DNA from: Deltaproteobacteria bacterium
GTDB lineage: Bacteria; JAEEML01
Reading direction: 5' to 3'
DNA length: 37,609 bases
Assembly (NCBI GenBank): GCA_016283195.1
Contig: JAEEML010000069.1
Span: 1 to 37,609 of the forward strand
Below the pieces are notes generated by a model, which worked only from the letters and a program-made list of their open reading frames with translations, was not told the origin of the DNA and searched no databases. Below, piece by piece: positions 1 through 9,378 of the stretch (its first letter is position 1; every line of letters begins with the position of its first letter). The position numbers and the translations under genes were made by a program.

Positions 1-2140
1 AGCCTGGGCCGGTGCAACCGCTATGAATGCCGCCGGACATTGATTCCTGGCTGACTCTGATTTTAATGCGCCCGTCTTCTTCGGTATCAACGCAGGAGAC
101 GTTGGGATATTTTACTGTCAGATCTTCACAAAGAGCCTGGCTCACCGAGTCGCTGTGCGAGCAGGTGCCATGTATCCTGGCCCACTCTTTGCAAGTGGGG
201 AAAGTGCCTAAAAATTCAATCAAATTATCGCGCAGGGAAACGCCGGTGTTAAATTTGGTGGTGTTGCGCTTTAATACTTTAAAACCACTGCCGCCGGCGG
301 CCAGGTAATCATTGGTAGCCAGTTTATAAGTGGAGTCTTTGATAAGGGGCACGCCGTTTATCATGATATCCTCGGCCGGATCCATATAGCAGGCATGCAT
401 ATTACATTCCCATTTGCCGGCATCGCTCCAAATGCCCGGAGTAGCAGGCGCTGTTTTGCAAGTTTCTTCATTGCCGGGAGTGCAAGTGCAACCATTGTCG
501 CGATATTGGCAACAATCGGTAGGAGCATTACAGGCATAAAGGTGCTGATTGAGCTTCACCTGAGCGCAGTTTTGCACATAACTCGCGCCGGAACACATGG
601 CCTGGCTCTGGCAACCGCGGCTGGCCGAGCGCTCAGTCATGTAATTGAAGAGGTCTTGCACTTCGCGGCCGTTGACATACATAACGGTAACTGTGTTCTC
701 AAAAGGAAAGATATTAAACAGATCTTCCAAAGAAATAGGGCCGGCGTAGATGGAATCGCGCATACCTAAAGTATTGGTGACGGCAAATTCGGCTTCCACG
801 CGGCGGCGCTGACGCATTGATTCGGTGATGAGATTGCCGAGAGCCGAGTCGCCGTTGCCGTGCATGGAAGTACGGTGAATATTATGCGGGGCATAAGCAA
901 AAATGCGGGCTAGGTCGAGATCCTGGTTCATGCTGAAGAGGAAGGGCTCCATAACTTTGGCAACAGCTCTGTCCTCTTGATCCTTAAGGCGATTATCAAT
1001 CGGGAAAATTTGATATTTATGGGAGATAATATATTTACCGGGGCGTTTTATCTTGGCTACTGTGTCATCGGCAAGTTCGGCTTCGGTTAAGTCGCGGCCG
1101 TCTTCGCCCACAATATCATCGCGTAGCATCACATCGAGGCGGCCTACATATTTGGCAAAAGCGCCGGAGTGGCAGACGATAGTGGTGCGCCCGTTAGGAG
1201 CAGTAAGCACCTTGGAGGGGTTCAAAACTATGTGCAGGTGGCCACCTAAAATAACATCGATATCGTCAACACCCGGCACCCAGGCTATGCGGCGGCCATC
1301 GGCCAGTGTTTCGCGCATTTCCCAATTGGAGTGCAGGCGTTCTACAGTGTCTTTTTCTACTGATTCCGGCGGCAGGGTAGTTTCGTGGCCTAAAACCATT
1401 TCTTCGTCTTCGGTGAGGCCCAGGTGGCTCAAAACAACGATCATATCCACCGAGTCATGCAGGAGGCGCACATATTTGCGCACTGTTTCATTGGGCTCAA
1501 AGGGGGTGATGCCCATGGAGTTGCCGCCCTCGCCGATGGAAGAAAGAGAGCTGGTGTCGCCCATGCCGATGACGGCTACTTTAATGCCTTTTACATTAAA
1601 AACCTCATATTGTCCGATGAGGTCACCAAGTTCATTAGCGCCGAATTTTTTGGAATTTTCAAATTTATAATTGGCGGCTAAAATAGGAAAGTCGGCGAAA
1701 TCCTTGATTTTTTGCACAAGATTTTTTACGCCGGCATCAAACTCGTGGTTGCCGAGGGCCATGGCATCAAGGCCGAGAGCATTGAGGGAGCGAAAACCGG
1801 TTTCACCCATATCATAATTGAAAATAGGGGCGCCCTGGAAAATATCGCCAGAATCCAGATAGAGCGAACGCTCGGATCTGGCTCTTTCGCGGCGCACAAT
1901 GTGGCCCAGGCGCGCCATGCCGCCAAAGGGGCGAGCTTCGGTGGCTAGTCCTTGGCGCTTGTCGGTAGCGGTGGGAGCTAGGTCATATGGAAAGAGGCGG
2001 CCGTGGATATCCGAAGTGTGGATAAAGGTAAAACGCAAATCCACGCCCTCGGTTTTCGGCTGTTCGGCATTCCATATACACCCTGTGAGGCTTAAAAAGC
2101 CCAGAAACAGCAAAGTGTATGAACGGCTTTTGCTCATCAT
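1..2140 (-). CDS. 5'-nucleotidase / metallophosphatase family lipoprotein (3' end beyond window)
   Basis: This is a UshA/YfkN-type 5'-nucleotidase that would hydrolyse phosphate esters of nucleotides outside the cytoplasm. The start is ATG at 2140, preceded by a GGAGGGAG ribosome site. The lipobox LSLTGC puts the lipidated Cys at residue 21. The N-terminal metallophosphatase domain shows all the metal-binding motifs in order: HTSDIHGR (D44, H46), SGDIFQG, GNHEFDAG, SHLG and GGHLH. The C-terminal substrate domain is recognisable by NTLGMRDSIYAGPI, FPFENTV and YKLATNDYLAAGGSGF. A Cys-rich stretch of about 75 residues (roughly 385-625 in DNA) is inserted in that domain and is not usual for UshA. 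The reading frame is still open at base 1, so the C-terminus is missing. The family call is secure; the actual substrate is unknown. Confidence 0.93.
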   Translation of the reverse strand, partial: MMSKSRSYTLLFLGFLSLTGCIWNAEQPKTEGVDLRFTFIHTSDIHGRLFPYDLAPTATDKRQGLATEARPFGGMARLGHIVRRERARSERSLYLDSGDIFQGAPIFNYDMGETGFRSLNALGLDAMALGNHEFDAGVKNLVQKIKDFADFPILAANYKFENSKKFGANELGDLIGQYEVFNVKGIKVAVIGMGDTSSLSSIGEGGNSMGITPFEPNETVRKYVRLLHDSVDMIVVLSHLGLTEDEEMVLGHETTLPPESVEKDTVERLHSNWEMRETLADGRRIAWVPGVDDIDVILGGHLHIVLNPSKVLTAPNGRTTIVCHSGAFAKYVGRLDVMLRDDIVGEDGRDLTEAELADDTVAKIKRPGKYIISHKYQIFPIDNRLKDQEDRAVAKVMEPFLFSMNQDLDLARIFAYAPHNIHRTSMHGNGDSALGNLITESMRQRRRVEAEFAVTNTLGMRDSIYAGPISLEDLFNIFPFENTVTVMYVNGREVQDLFNYMTERSASRGCQSQAMCSGASYVQNCAQVKLNQHLYACNAPTDCCQYRDNGCTCTPGNEETCKTAPATPGIWSDAGKWECNMHACYMDPAEDIMINGVPLIKDSTYKLATNDYLAAGGSGFKVLKRNTTKFNTGVSLRDNLIEFLGTFPTCKEWARIHGTCSHSDSVSQALCEDLTVKYPNVSCVDTEEDGRIKIRVSQESMSGGIHSGCTGPG

Positions 2141-2393
2141 TAAAAACTCTCCCTCCTTATGGCTCGCAAGGTTTTAATAACGGAGATGAATTATCGAAAC
2201 AAAGAAGAGAATAAAAATGATAACCGGTTGCAGTGGGTACGAAAGAGGTTAAATTTGACGGCCGCATATCCACTCCAAGGCCCTTATGGCCGGAAGCTCG
2301 GAAGCGAGCATGTTTTATTTAACAGGTTTGCTGAAAGGGTCAACCTTTATTTTAGGTAATTTTATTAGGTAGGCCTAGGAAAAATCTACCAAA
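2141..2393. other. Intergenic region between two minus-strand lipoprotein genes
   Basis: No convincing gene is present. A GCTCG-GAAG-CGAGC hairpin lies at 2296-2309, followed on the plus strand by TTTTATTT. It is oriented to stop plus-strand transcription, so it does not serve either neighbour. On the minus strand, TTGTTT and TATTAA about 17 bases apart lie upstream of the 5'-nucleotidase start and could be a weak promoter. Confidence 0.4.
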
Positions 2394-4130
2394 CTAGTAG
2401 GTTCTTGAGCAGGAGAGGTCATCGATTAAGAGGTGCTCCGGGCCTTCGGTATTGCTGGCGTAGATGATGAGCATACATTCATCGGAGCTGGGGGTGAAAG
2501 TGAAGGACTCCTGCTTCCAGTTGCTGCTTTCGTTAACCGTATTAAATTCGGTATCTTTGCCCCAGGCTTTGCAATAGGTGCGGTGGCGATATTGACCCTT
2601 GCCGCTCACATAGTAAGTGCAGGTGTAATTTACGCCCGGAGTAACTTTAAAGGCTTCACTGGTGAGGCGCTTGGCCGGCTGGCCGGGAAAATTGATTTGC
2701 AAGGAGCTGTTGCCGCCGTGCTTTCTCGCTGTATAGAGAGAAACATTGTCGGAAGAAATCTCATTCTCCGGGAAGTAATAATCATAATAAGCTCTAAGGC
2801 CAAACCAACCGGCTGGCACGTTTTGCGGGTTGGTGGGGCCGTTTTGGTTGCTATAGGTGGGCTTATTTTCTGTGTCTTCAAAAGCGCCGCTCAAGAAGGT
2901 ATTATTTTCTTCGTCGGTATAGACAAAGACATTGGAGCCAGAATCCATGGCCACGCAGGTGTGACTGCCGACGTGGCAAACCGGTTTTTCGGCATCAGCG
3001 GTGCAGTCTTTACTGGTATAACAGGATTCTGGCCTGATTTCACAAGCTTTTTTATCATCATTGCAAACGGTATATAATGGGCAGGGAGCAGATTCAGCCC
3101 GCATAGCGCAGTAGCTTTCTGCATAGCACATATTGGTCAAATCATCACAGGTGGCACCAGGGCAATCGGAACTTTTGGCGCACATACCTTCTTTTAAGAC
3201 GCAGGTGTGGTCGGCCACCATGCATTCTTCATAGACGGCGCATTCTTCATTCTTGGAGCATTTGCCAAGTTTTGGCAAACAGGTGAAGCTATTAGCGGCC
3301 ACGTTATCGGCACAGATTTGCCAATCTTCGCAAGTATTATTATCGCAAGGCATGGGGCGAGCGGTGCAGACGATATCGTCAACTTGCACATGGTCTTCCG
3401 GCTTGGTGCCGCTGGCTGCCAGAATAAGCTCAAAATCGGTAGCATCTTCGTTAATGGTGAAAGAGTGGCGAATAAGGCGCCATTCACTCGAAGCAACCAG
3501 CTGGGCCACATTGTAATAATTGGCATTTATGGCGCCATTGACATTGTAGCCAACGCGTACATAGCCGTTACCGCGCACCCAAAGAGAGCATTTATAATCA
3601 CCGGCCAAAACAGCCAGCGGTTTGGTAGAAAAACGCTCTTGATCGTTATGGGTGCGCTGCATCATGAGGGCCAGTTTGCCATCGTGAGCGCTCCCGCCGT
3701 AAGGATAAATATAAAGAGCCGATTCAAAAACCTGGGCTTTGCCGTTTTGCTGCTTGGATTTTGTGCCGTTCCAATGTTTCGGCATAGAGGCGTAATCGGT
3801 GGTAGAATCGTTATTTTTCTTAGTGACCACCGCTTCGTCGGCCCATTCTTCAAAAGAGCCGTTTAAAATAATATTGGCCGGGTGTTCTTTGGGGAGTTCC
3901 GGGGGATTATCATCCGACTTGGCATCGTTATCCGATTTAGCATCATTATCGCTTTGGGCGTCATTAGGCTTATTGTTATTATTGTTATTGTTGTTATTTT
4001 GGCCATTATTATTATTGTTATTATTTTGGCCATTCTGGCTCTTTTGTGGCGTCTCCTGAGTGACGCTGCAAGCAGCTGTTAGGCTAAGACTCAAAAGAGC
4101 TGCCAAAAACGCATAGCGGTATAACTTCAT
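2394..4130 (-). CDS. Asn-rich, Cys-rich surface lipoprotein with two jelly-roll-like modules
   Basis: This is a predicted 578-residue surface lipoprotein with no assigned function. The signal peptide ends in LSLTAAC (Cys21). It is followed by a poly-Asn tract (residues 32-53) and three copies of a DA(K/Q)SD(N/D) hexapeptide (57-74), a flexible tether. Residues about 85-258 and 405-578 are two related modules. Each has an N-terminal NGSFE/SGAFED motif, a central V.G..Y.C..WV.G-like strand and a terminal IDD/VDDI.C motif, the pattern of CBM4/9-like carbohydrate-binding jelly rolls. Between them (about 258-398) lies a block of short Cys motifs (C..D..C...C). Two sugar-binding-like modules on a disulfide-rich spacer suggest an adhesin or glycan-binding protein, but this is inferred from architecture. 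The gene is preceded by its own promoter-like sequence. Confidence 0.8.
   Translation of the reverse strand: MKLYRYAFLAALLSLSLTAACSVTQETPQKSQNGQNNNNNNNGQNNNNNNNNNKPNDAQSDNDAKSDNDAKSDDNPPELPKEHPANIILNGSFEEWADEAVVTKKNNDSTTDYASMPKHWNGTKSKQQNGKAQVFESALYIYPYGGSAHDGKLALMMQRTHNDQERFSTKPLAVLAGDYKCSLWVRGNGYVRVGYNVNGAINANYYNVAQLVASSEWRLIRHSFTINEDATDFELILAASGTKPEDHVQVDDIVCTARPMPCDNNTCEDWQICADNVAANSFTCLPKLGKCSKNEECAVYEECMVADHTCVLKEGMCAKSSDCPGATCDDLTNMCYAESYCAMRAESAPCPLYTVCNDDKKACEIRPESCYTSKDCTADAEKPVCHVGSHTCVAMDSGSNVFVYTDEENNTFLSGAFEDTENKPTYSNQNGPTNPQNVPAGWFGLRAYYDYYFPENEISSDNVSLYTARKHGGNSSLQINFPGQPAKRLTSEAFKVTPGVNYTCTYYVSGKGQYRHRTYCKAWGKDTEFNTVNESSNWKQESFTFTPSSDECMLIIYASNTEGPEHLLIDDLSCSRTY
3909..4025 (-). 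repeat. In-frame Asn-codon microsatellite and 18-bp repeat (DAKSDN linker)
   Basis: At 3972-4025 the minus strand is almost entirely AAT/AAC codons, interrupted by Gly-Gln, giving runs of 7 and 9 Asn. At 3909-3962 an 18-base unit encoding DA(K/Q)SD(N/D) is repeated three times. Both lie just after the lipidated Cys, so length changes would stay in frame and only alter the tether length. Confidence 0.85.
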
Positions 4131-4179
4131 GCCAATCTCCTTATTTCTTGGGGCAACACTCTATTGCCACCAGTTCGCT

Positions 4180-4207
4180 ATTTTATGCAAAAACTACTTT
4201 ATTGCAA
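4180..4207 (-). promoter_or_regulatory. Putative sigma-70 promoter of the Asn-rich lipoprotein
   Basis: On the minus strand TTGCAA (4207-4202) and TAAAAT (4185-4180) are 16 bases apart. They lie about 50 bases upstream of the ATG at 4130, which has an AAGGAG ribosome site. Confidence 0.5.
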
Positions 4208-4236
4208 GCTGGGGGGAGCGCAGGGCCAAAGAGAAA

Positions 4237-5826
4237 TTATTGCAAATAATAACCGCGCCTGGTTGTAGGGCGCTGCTTCTTCTCGATTAAAGCCAGTTGC
4301 CGCTGGACAAAATTTACATTTCTGGCTTGCCCAAGCTGCTGAAAGATAGCGAGCGCTTGCAAATAATACTCTTTTGATTCCTGATAAGCCCCCATTTGAA
4401 AATAAACTGCGGCCACATTGGAAAGCTCTTGGGCGGCCTGAGCACTACTCGGCCCCATCACCTGTTTGGAGCGTTTTAAGGCCCGGCGGTAATGTTCCAA
4501 AGCTCTTTCAAAAGAGCCGCTGGCAAAATATATAGCTCCGACATCACTGGTGGTTTGAATAGTCATGGGGTGAGTTTCGCCATAAACTTTGTCAAAAATA
4601 TCAAGGGCTTTTTGCGCATATATCAGGGCCTCTGAATAGAGGCTTTTAGCCGAGAGGCAGAGAGCCAACTGGTTATAACGGTAGGCCAGTGAATCATCGT
4701 TGCCGGAGAGATTAAGTTCGGCCAGTTCTGTTGCCAGTTTGGCAAAAGAAATAGCTTTTTGATAATTGCCCTGGCTGTAATATACCATGGCTAAATTGCC
4801 ACTTAAATCAGCCACTTGCGGATGCTTGGTGCCGAGTGTGCGGTTGACTGTTAAAAGGGCGCTTTCCAGCAATTTTGTGGCTTCTGCCGTCTGGCCTTTG
4901 GCAGTGTAGGTGGCGGCCAGATTATTCATTACCGTGGCGGTATTGGGGTGGCCGGGACCAAAGATTTTTTGCGCCAGAGCTCTCGCGGCAATGAGCTCTT
5001 TTTGGGCCACATCGGTAAAGCCAAAGAGTTGCAAAATCTGGCCGTATCTGGAGCGGATAGCCGCTACCTGCGGGTGGTTTTGGCCCAAAATATTTATGGC
5101 CAGGTTGGCTGTTTCCTCAAAAGCCTGAATGGTTTCATTATAGCGCCCCAGGCAGTAAAGAATCTCGGCGCGCAAAAGGGCAGCCTCGATAAATTCGCGA
5201 TCATTCGCCGTGGCATAATTTATCAGCTCGAGAGCGCTTTGCATATCACCGCGCTGATAGGCTAAGATGGCGCGGCCGTAATCGCGAAAAGCATAAAAAG
5301 AATCGGTTGGGTGGCGCTCTAGCCAGCTGGACTCGGCCGGGGTGGGGGCGATAGCGCAAAGCCCGATGGTGAGAAAAACCACTTTGCTGGCTATTTCTCC
5401 CACATGACTGCTGGTAAATGTTTCGGATATAACTTTGCTTAGGCGCCCGCGCTGGCTATTTCTGGCTAACTGAATCTCGATTTTCAGCTGCTCTTCATAG
5501 CCTTGGTAGCGGCCGAAAATAAAAGCATCGACTCCCAAATCATTAAAAATGGGCGGTAAATCTTGCTCTTTAGCGGTAAAAGGCAGTTTTTTGCCCCATT
5601 TTTTTACATTGTTGTATTGACCGTAGCCGGTGGAAATAGCTAATTTATTTAAATAACCAAAGCGCAGGCGTGTAAGCTCATTAGTGGCGGCGGCCAGCCA
5701 GGCGTATTCTTCACCGCCGGGAACAGGCTGCAAGGGCAGGGCGCCAAAGCGCAGGAGACCCGCGGCTTCTGCCGGAGCCGATATGAATAAAAGTGTAATA
5801 ATAACAAGTAAATATTTTTTTAACAC
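4237..5826 (-). CDS. Exported TPR-repeat protein (kinesin-light-chain-like repeats)
   Basis: This is a 529-residue protein with a cleavable signal peptide (cut near APAEA-AG, residue 22). Residues about 22-165 form an unassigned N-terminal domain. From about residue 180 to 520 there are tandem 42-residue tetratricopeptide repeats of the TPR_10/TPR_12 type, with recurring LA..Y...G.Y..A......AL and G..HP motifs. These form protein-protein scaffolds, so a periplasmic assembly or scaffolding role is likely but the partner is unknown. The start is a GTG at 5826 inside the end of asd: the asd stop (TAA) is read in another frame as GTGTTAAAA. GGAGAG lies just upstream as ribosome site. The overlap suggests translational coupling to asd. 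Confidence 0.85.
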   Translation of the reverse strand: MLKKYLLVIITLLFISAPAEAAGLLRFGALPLQPVPGGEEYAWLAAATNELTRLRFGYLNKLAISTGYGQYNNVKKWGKKLPFTAKEQDLPPIFNDLGVDAFIFGRYQGYEEQLKIEIQLARNSQRGRLSKVISETFTSSHVGEIASKVVFLTIGLCAIAPTPAESSWLERHPTDSFYAFRDYGRAILAYQRGDMQSALELINYATANDREFIEAALLRAEILYCLGRYNETIQAFEETANLAINILGQNHPQVAAIRSRYGQILQLFGFTDVAQKELIAARALAQKIFGPGHPNTATVMNNLAATYTAKGQTAEATKLLESALLTVNRTLGTKHPQVADLSGNLAMVYYSQGNYQKAISFAKLATELAELNLSGNDDSLAYRYNQLALCLSAKSLYSEALIYAQKALDIFDKVYGETHPMTIQTTSDVGAIYFASGSFERALEHYRRALKRSKQVMGPSSAQAAQELSNVAAVYFQMGAYQESKEYYLQALAIFQQLGQARNVNFVQRQLALIEKKQRPTTRRGYYLQ

Positions 5827-6935
5827 TGCTCGCTCTCCAGCTGGCTGATGATGATATTCAAAACGCGCCTTAAGGGCTCTGCCGCGCCCCAGAGCAGTTG
5901 GTCGCCCACGGTAAAGGCGCCGATATAATCCTTTCCCATGGCCAAATGGTGCAAGCGGCCGATGGCAATATCGAGTGTGCCGCTGACGGCCGCCGGGGTG
6001 AGTGCAGCTCTGGTGGCTTCCGCCTCGTTGGGGATATAGCGCACCCAGGAGTTGGCATTTTTAATTAGCTCCTCCAGCTCGTTAAGCTCAGCGGGGCGGC
6101 GCAGCTTGATGGTGAGCCCCTGGCTATGGCAGCGCAAAGAGCCGACGCGCACGCAAAGGCCATCTATGGGCAGGGGATTAGCCGTGCGATCCAGTATTTT
6201 ATTGCCCTCGGCCATGGCCTTCCACTCTTCTTTGGTGCGGCCGTCCTGCCAAGGCACATCTATCCAGGGAATGAGCGAGGCGGCCAGCGGTACCTTGGTG
6301 ACAGAGCAAGGAAAAGAGGGGCTTCTTAGCTCATCGCGCACCAGGATTTCCTGACTAAGTGCAGTATCTGCCTGGGCGCCTTTTTCTCCAACTAGCTGAT
6401 ATTGTTTTAAAAGTTCGCTCATAAAAGCTGCGCCGCCCCCCGAGGCGGCTTGGTAAGTCATGGAGGAAACCCACTCGATGAGGTCGGCTTTTAAAAGGCC
6501 ATGGATGGCAAGTAGCAAAAGGCTCACCGTGCAGTTACCGCCGATAAAATCCCGGCCACCGGCTTTTAGAGCCTCTTTAATGGCCGCGCCGTTTATGGGG
6601 TCGAGCACAATGGTGCTCTCTTCTTTCATGCGCAAAGTTGAAGCGGCGTCTATCCAGTAGCCGGTCCAGCCGGCAGCTCTCAATTTGGGATAAATCTCCT
6701 CGGTGTAACTGCCCCCCTGAGTGGAGAGCAAAATATCCATCTTGCTGAGTTCGTTAATATTTTTAGCATCCAGAATGCTAGCGCCCCGGGCTGCCGCGAG
6801 AGGGCAGCTTTCCCCGGCTTTGGAGGTGGAAAAGAAAAAAGGCTGAAATCCGGCCCAGTCGTTTTCTTCATCAAAACGCCCGCACAAAACCGAGCCCACC
6901 ATTCCGCGCCAACCGATAAGCCCAACTTTTAACAT
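5820..6935 (-). CDS. asd: Aspartate-semialdehyde dehydrogenase
   Basis: Asd reduces beta-aspartyl phosphate to aspartate semialdehyde with NADPH, the branch point to lysine/diaminopimelate, threonine and methionine. The protein (371 residues) aligns along its length with the E. coli-type enzyme: nucleotide-binding GWRGMVGS at residues 8-15, FFSTSKAG, GYWIDAASTLRM, catalytic Cys135 in GGNCTVSLL, YQAASGGGA and His270 in RVGSLRCHSQ. The C-terminal FTVGDQLLWGAAEPLRR is also typical. It belongs to the proteobacterial Asd subfamily rather than the shorter Gram-positive type. The next gene starts inside its last codons. A TATAAG at 6995-6990 with CTGACA at 7016-7011 (spacing 15) is a possible minus-strand promoter. 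Confidence 0.97.
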   Translation of the reverse strand: MLKVGLIGWRGMVGSVLCGRFDEENDWAGFQPFFFSTSKAGESCPLAAARGASILDAKNINELSKMDILLSTQGGSYTEEIYPKLRAAGWTGYWIDAASTLRMKEESTIVLDPINGAAIKEALKAGGRDFIGGNCTVSLLLLAIHGLLKADLIEWVSSMTYQAASGGGAAFMSELLKQYQLVGEKGAQADTALSQEILVRDELRSPSFPCSVTKVPLAASLIPWIDVPWQDGRTKEEWKAMAEGNKILDRTANPLPIDGLCVRVGSLRCHSQGLTIKLRRPAELNELEELIKNANSWVRYIPNEAEATRAALTPAAVSGTLDIAIGRLHHLAMGKDYIGAFTVGDQLLWGAAEPLRRVLNIIISQLESEQC

Positions 6936-7224
6936 AAAAGCCTCCGCGCCGGCTTCTTTGCTTTAAAAGCCGCTAAAGACATTTCTATGCTTATAGCCGC
7001 CGGGCTCATTTGTCAGCAGGAAAATAGGGAAATTTTGGCGTATTGAGATTTATTTTTCAAAGCGGCTGGCCTTTAAAGCTATTGGCTGTTTAAACGCTCT
7101 TGTAGCCGGTTAAGGACAAAGTGACCAATCTGGCCTTGGCTCCTTCTCTAATCTCTGCTAAAATACTCGGCGCCTGCGGAAGGTGCGCATGATTTCCGGC
7201 TTGGCCGCCGAAATTGAGGGCAGA
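6936..7224. other. Divergent intergenic region between asd and the hydrolase lipoprotein
   Basis: This 289-base stretch separates divergently transcribed genes and contains candidate promoters for both. A GTG at 7183 could extend the downstream reading frame by 14 codons, but those residues precede a normal signal peptide and are probably untranslated leader. Confidence 0.5.
7136..7164 (+). promoter_or_regulatory. Putative sigma-70 promoter of the alpha/beta-hydrolase lipoprotein
   Basis: TTGGCT (7136-7141) and TAAAAT (7159-7164) are exactly 17 bases apart. The start codon at 7225 lies about 60 bases further on. Confidence 0.6.
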
Positions 7225-9378
7225 ATGAAAGTAAAAAATTATCTGCTGGCATTAATAATCATTAACTTGCTGGTTAGTGCCTGTGAGGAGAATGTTTCAA
7301 CTCCCGGTGAGAGCTTGCCCGATACTTCCACCGACATTACTAAAGAAACTGATGAAGTTGATGATGAGGATAAATACAGCGAACTTACGGGTACAAAAGT
7401 ATTCTTTGCTGCCGATAGACAAGATTTTTATGACTTTCCGTTTCCGGCTAACAATCGCCTGACTGCCGCCGGCTATGTGGATATCAGCGATTTTCCTCAG
7501 GCGGCCACTGTTATTGATAGTTATATTGAGCTCTTTAGCTCCTATATTGCCGGTTTTTCCACTAATGGCGCTATCTATTTCCATTTTGATGGTCCATTAG
7601 ATAGTTCTGCTTTGCCCACGCCGGAACAAAGTATGGAGCCGGGAGCTACAATACAGCTTATAAATATTGACCCGGCCTCAGAAAACTATGGGCGGCAAAT
7701 ACCGATAAAAAGCCATATCTTTGCGGATAAAAACGACTATTTGCCGGAAAATACTTTGGCTTTAATGCCTTATCCCGGCTTCCCTCTGGAAGCTGAAACC
7801 ACCTATGCCGCTCTTATTTTAAGAGATTTTGCCGATAAGGACGGCCAGGATTTAGGTGTGCCGGTGCTATTGCAAATGGCTCTCGATGAGGCGCGTTCAA
7901 ACGATGCGCAAAAAGCGGCCATTATTAAAATGATGCGGCCACTAGCCACTTTTATCAAAGAAAACAATAAAATAGCCAAAGAAAGTATTGCCGCGGCCAC
8001 TGTTTTTACTACGCAAAATCCGCAAAAAGAGCTCAGAGCTGTGCGTACTTTTATCAATAAAAATAAGGCCCCCACTATTGAGGGCTTTACCTATGTGGGT
8101 TCGCGTTCCAACTATTATGCCTTTGATGCCTACTATCACGCTCCGAATTTTCAGCAGGGGGTAAAGCCTTATTTAAGTGACGGTGGTGCTTTCAGCTTTG
8201 ATGAAAACGGTGAGCCGATAGTTGCCGAAAATGAGTTTATGCGCGTGCGCTTTACGGTGCCTAAAGACACCGACAAAATGGGGCCTAATGGTTGGCCGAT
8301 AGTTATTGTTTATCATGGAACAACCGGAGATTACACATATTTTGACGATAGTAGCTCGCTTGGTGTGGCCCGGATTTTAGCTGAATACGGCCTGGCGGCC
8401 ATGGGTATTAGTCTGCCGCTGCATTATGAACGCGGTTGTAAAAATCCTACTAGCGATACAGATTATGATGAGTGTCAAATTGGTAGTGCCACTCTGATTT
8501 TGGCTTCATTTAATGTGCTTAATCCTTTGTCGGGGCGCACCAACTTTCGTCAAAGTGCCGCCGATGCCTTTACTTTAGTAAAAATTTTGCATGATAATCC
8601 GCCGGTTATTCCGCAAGAGGTGAATCCGCAAAAGCAGGATATTCATTTTGATGCGCAAAATATTTTCTTTAGAGGGCATAGCTATGGTGGCATAGCCGGA
8701 GCGGTGGCTGTTAGCCTTGAACCGCGGATTAAAGCTTCATTTCACAGCGGTGCCGGTGGTATTTTACCCAGTATTTTAGCTTATAATAAAACCTATAACC
8801 CGCTGGTGGAGACTTTTCTTAATATAAAAGGTGACGATCTGACAAATGTTTTGCATCCTTTATATACGCTTATTCAAACTATGGCCGATGTGGCCGATCC
8901 GGTAAATTATCTGGCCTATTACCACTCTGCCGAGGGAGCATCCGCGGGACGAAATATCCTCTTTACCGTGGGGAAATATGACGGATATGTTCATAAAGAG
9001 AGCAATGATTATTTAACAACCGCCGCCTCTTTACCGGTAATCGGTCCTTTGCGCTGGCAAGTGGAAGGGCATCTTTTGAAAAAACTGGCCGGCGAAAATG
9101 GGCCGGTTAGCGGCAATTGTGCGGCCCGGGACGGCACCATTTATACTTGCGGTGTCCGCCAATATGCTGAAGACGATGACAGTAATAATTGTGAATATGA
9201 TGACCCAAGCGATTTGGATTATTATTGCGGCCATGCTGTTGTAGCCGCCAAAAGCGATGCAACCCACATGTATGCGGAGTTCTTTTATAGCTATTTGCAT
9301 AGCGGCAAAGCCATTATCAATGCCGAGTGGACACCGGAGAATAGCTATCTAAACAGTCAAAAAGAGGGCGAGCCGTAA
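7225..9378 (+). CDS. Alpha/beta-hydrolase lipoprotein (lipase/esterase-like)
   Basis: This is a predicted lipid-anchored hydrolase of 717 residues. I chose ATG 7225 over the upstream GTG 7183 because it starts a clean lipoprotein signal peptide, NLLVSAC with Cys20, and has GAGGG upstream. The nucleophile elbow GHSYGG (Ser486) is followed by a SFHSGAGG strand, as in lipases and esterases. A DxxVH segment (KYDGYVHK) and a late ATHMYAEFF His are candidates for the acid and base. The first ~300 residues contain an extended N-terminal region seen in large secreted lipase-like proteins (DFPFPANNRL, ALMPYPGFPLEAETTYA). Ester hydrolysis outside the cytoplasm is likely; the substrate cannot be told. 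It stands alone, convergent with the FISUMP genes. Confidence 0.85.
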   Translation: MKVKNYLLALIIINLLVSACEENVSTPGESLPDTSTDITKETDEVDDEDKYSELTGTKVFFAADRQDFYDFPFPANNRLTAAGYVDISDFPQAATVIDSYIELFSSYIAGFSTNGAIYFHFDGPLDSSALPTPEQSMEPGATIQLINIDPASENYGRQIPIKSHIFADKNDYLPENTLALMPYPGFPLEAETTYAALILRDFADKDGQDLGVPVLLQMALDEARSNDAQKAAIIKMMRPLATFIKENNKIAKESIAAATVFTTQNPQKELRAVRTFINKNKAPTIEGFTYVGSRSNYYAFDAYYHAPNFQQGVKPYLSDGGAFSFDENGEPIVAENEFMRVRFTVPKDTDKMGPNGWPIVIVYHGTTGDYTYFDDSSSLGVARILAEYGLAAMGISLPLHYERGCKNPTSDTDYDECQIGSATLILASFNVLNPLSGRTNFRQSAADAFTLVKILHDNPPVIPQEVNPQKQDIHFDAQNIFFRGHSYGGIAGAVAVSLEPRIKASFHSGAGGILPSILAYNKTYNPLVETFLNIKGDDLTNVLHPLYTLIQTMADVADPVNYLAYYHSAEGASAGRNILFTVGKYDGYVHKESNDYLTTAASLPVIGPLRWQVEGHLLKKLAGENGPVSGNCAARDGTIYTCGVRQYAEDDDSNNCEYDDPSDLDYYCGHAVVAAKSDATHMYAEFFYSYLHSGKAIINAEWTPENSYLNSQKEGEP

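Noticed and set aside
2433-3077. Long plus-strand open frame opposite the Asn-rich lipoprotein
   Set aside because: It is the mirror of a gene with a signal peptide, ordered domains and conserved Cys; the plus-strand frame has no ribosome site or recognisable motif.
3207-3866. Second long plus-strand open frame in the same gene
   Set aside because: Antisense shadow in a gene with biased codon use; no start context.
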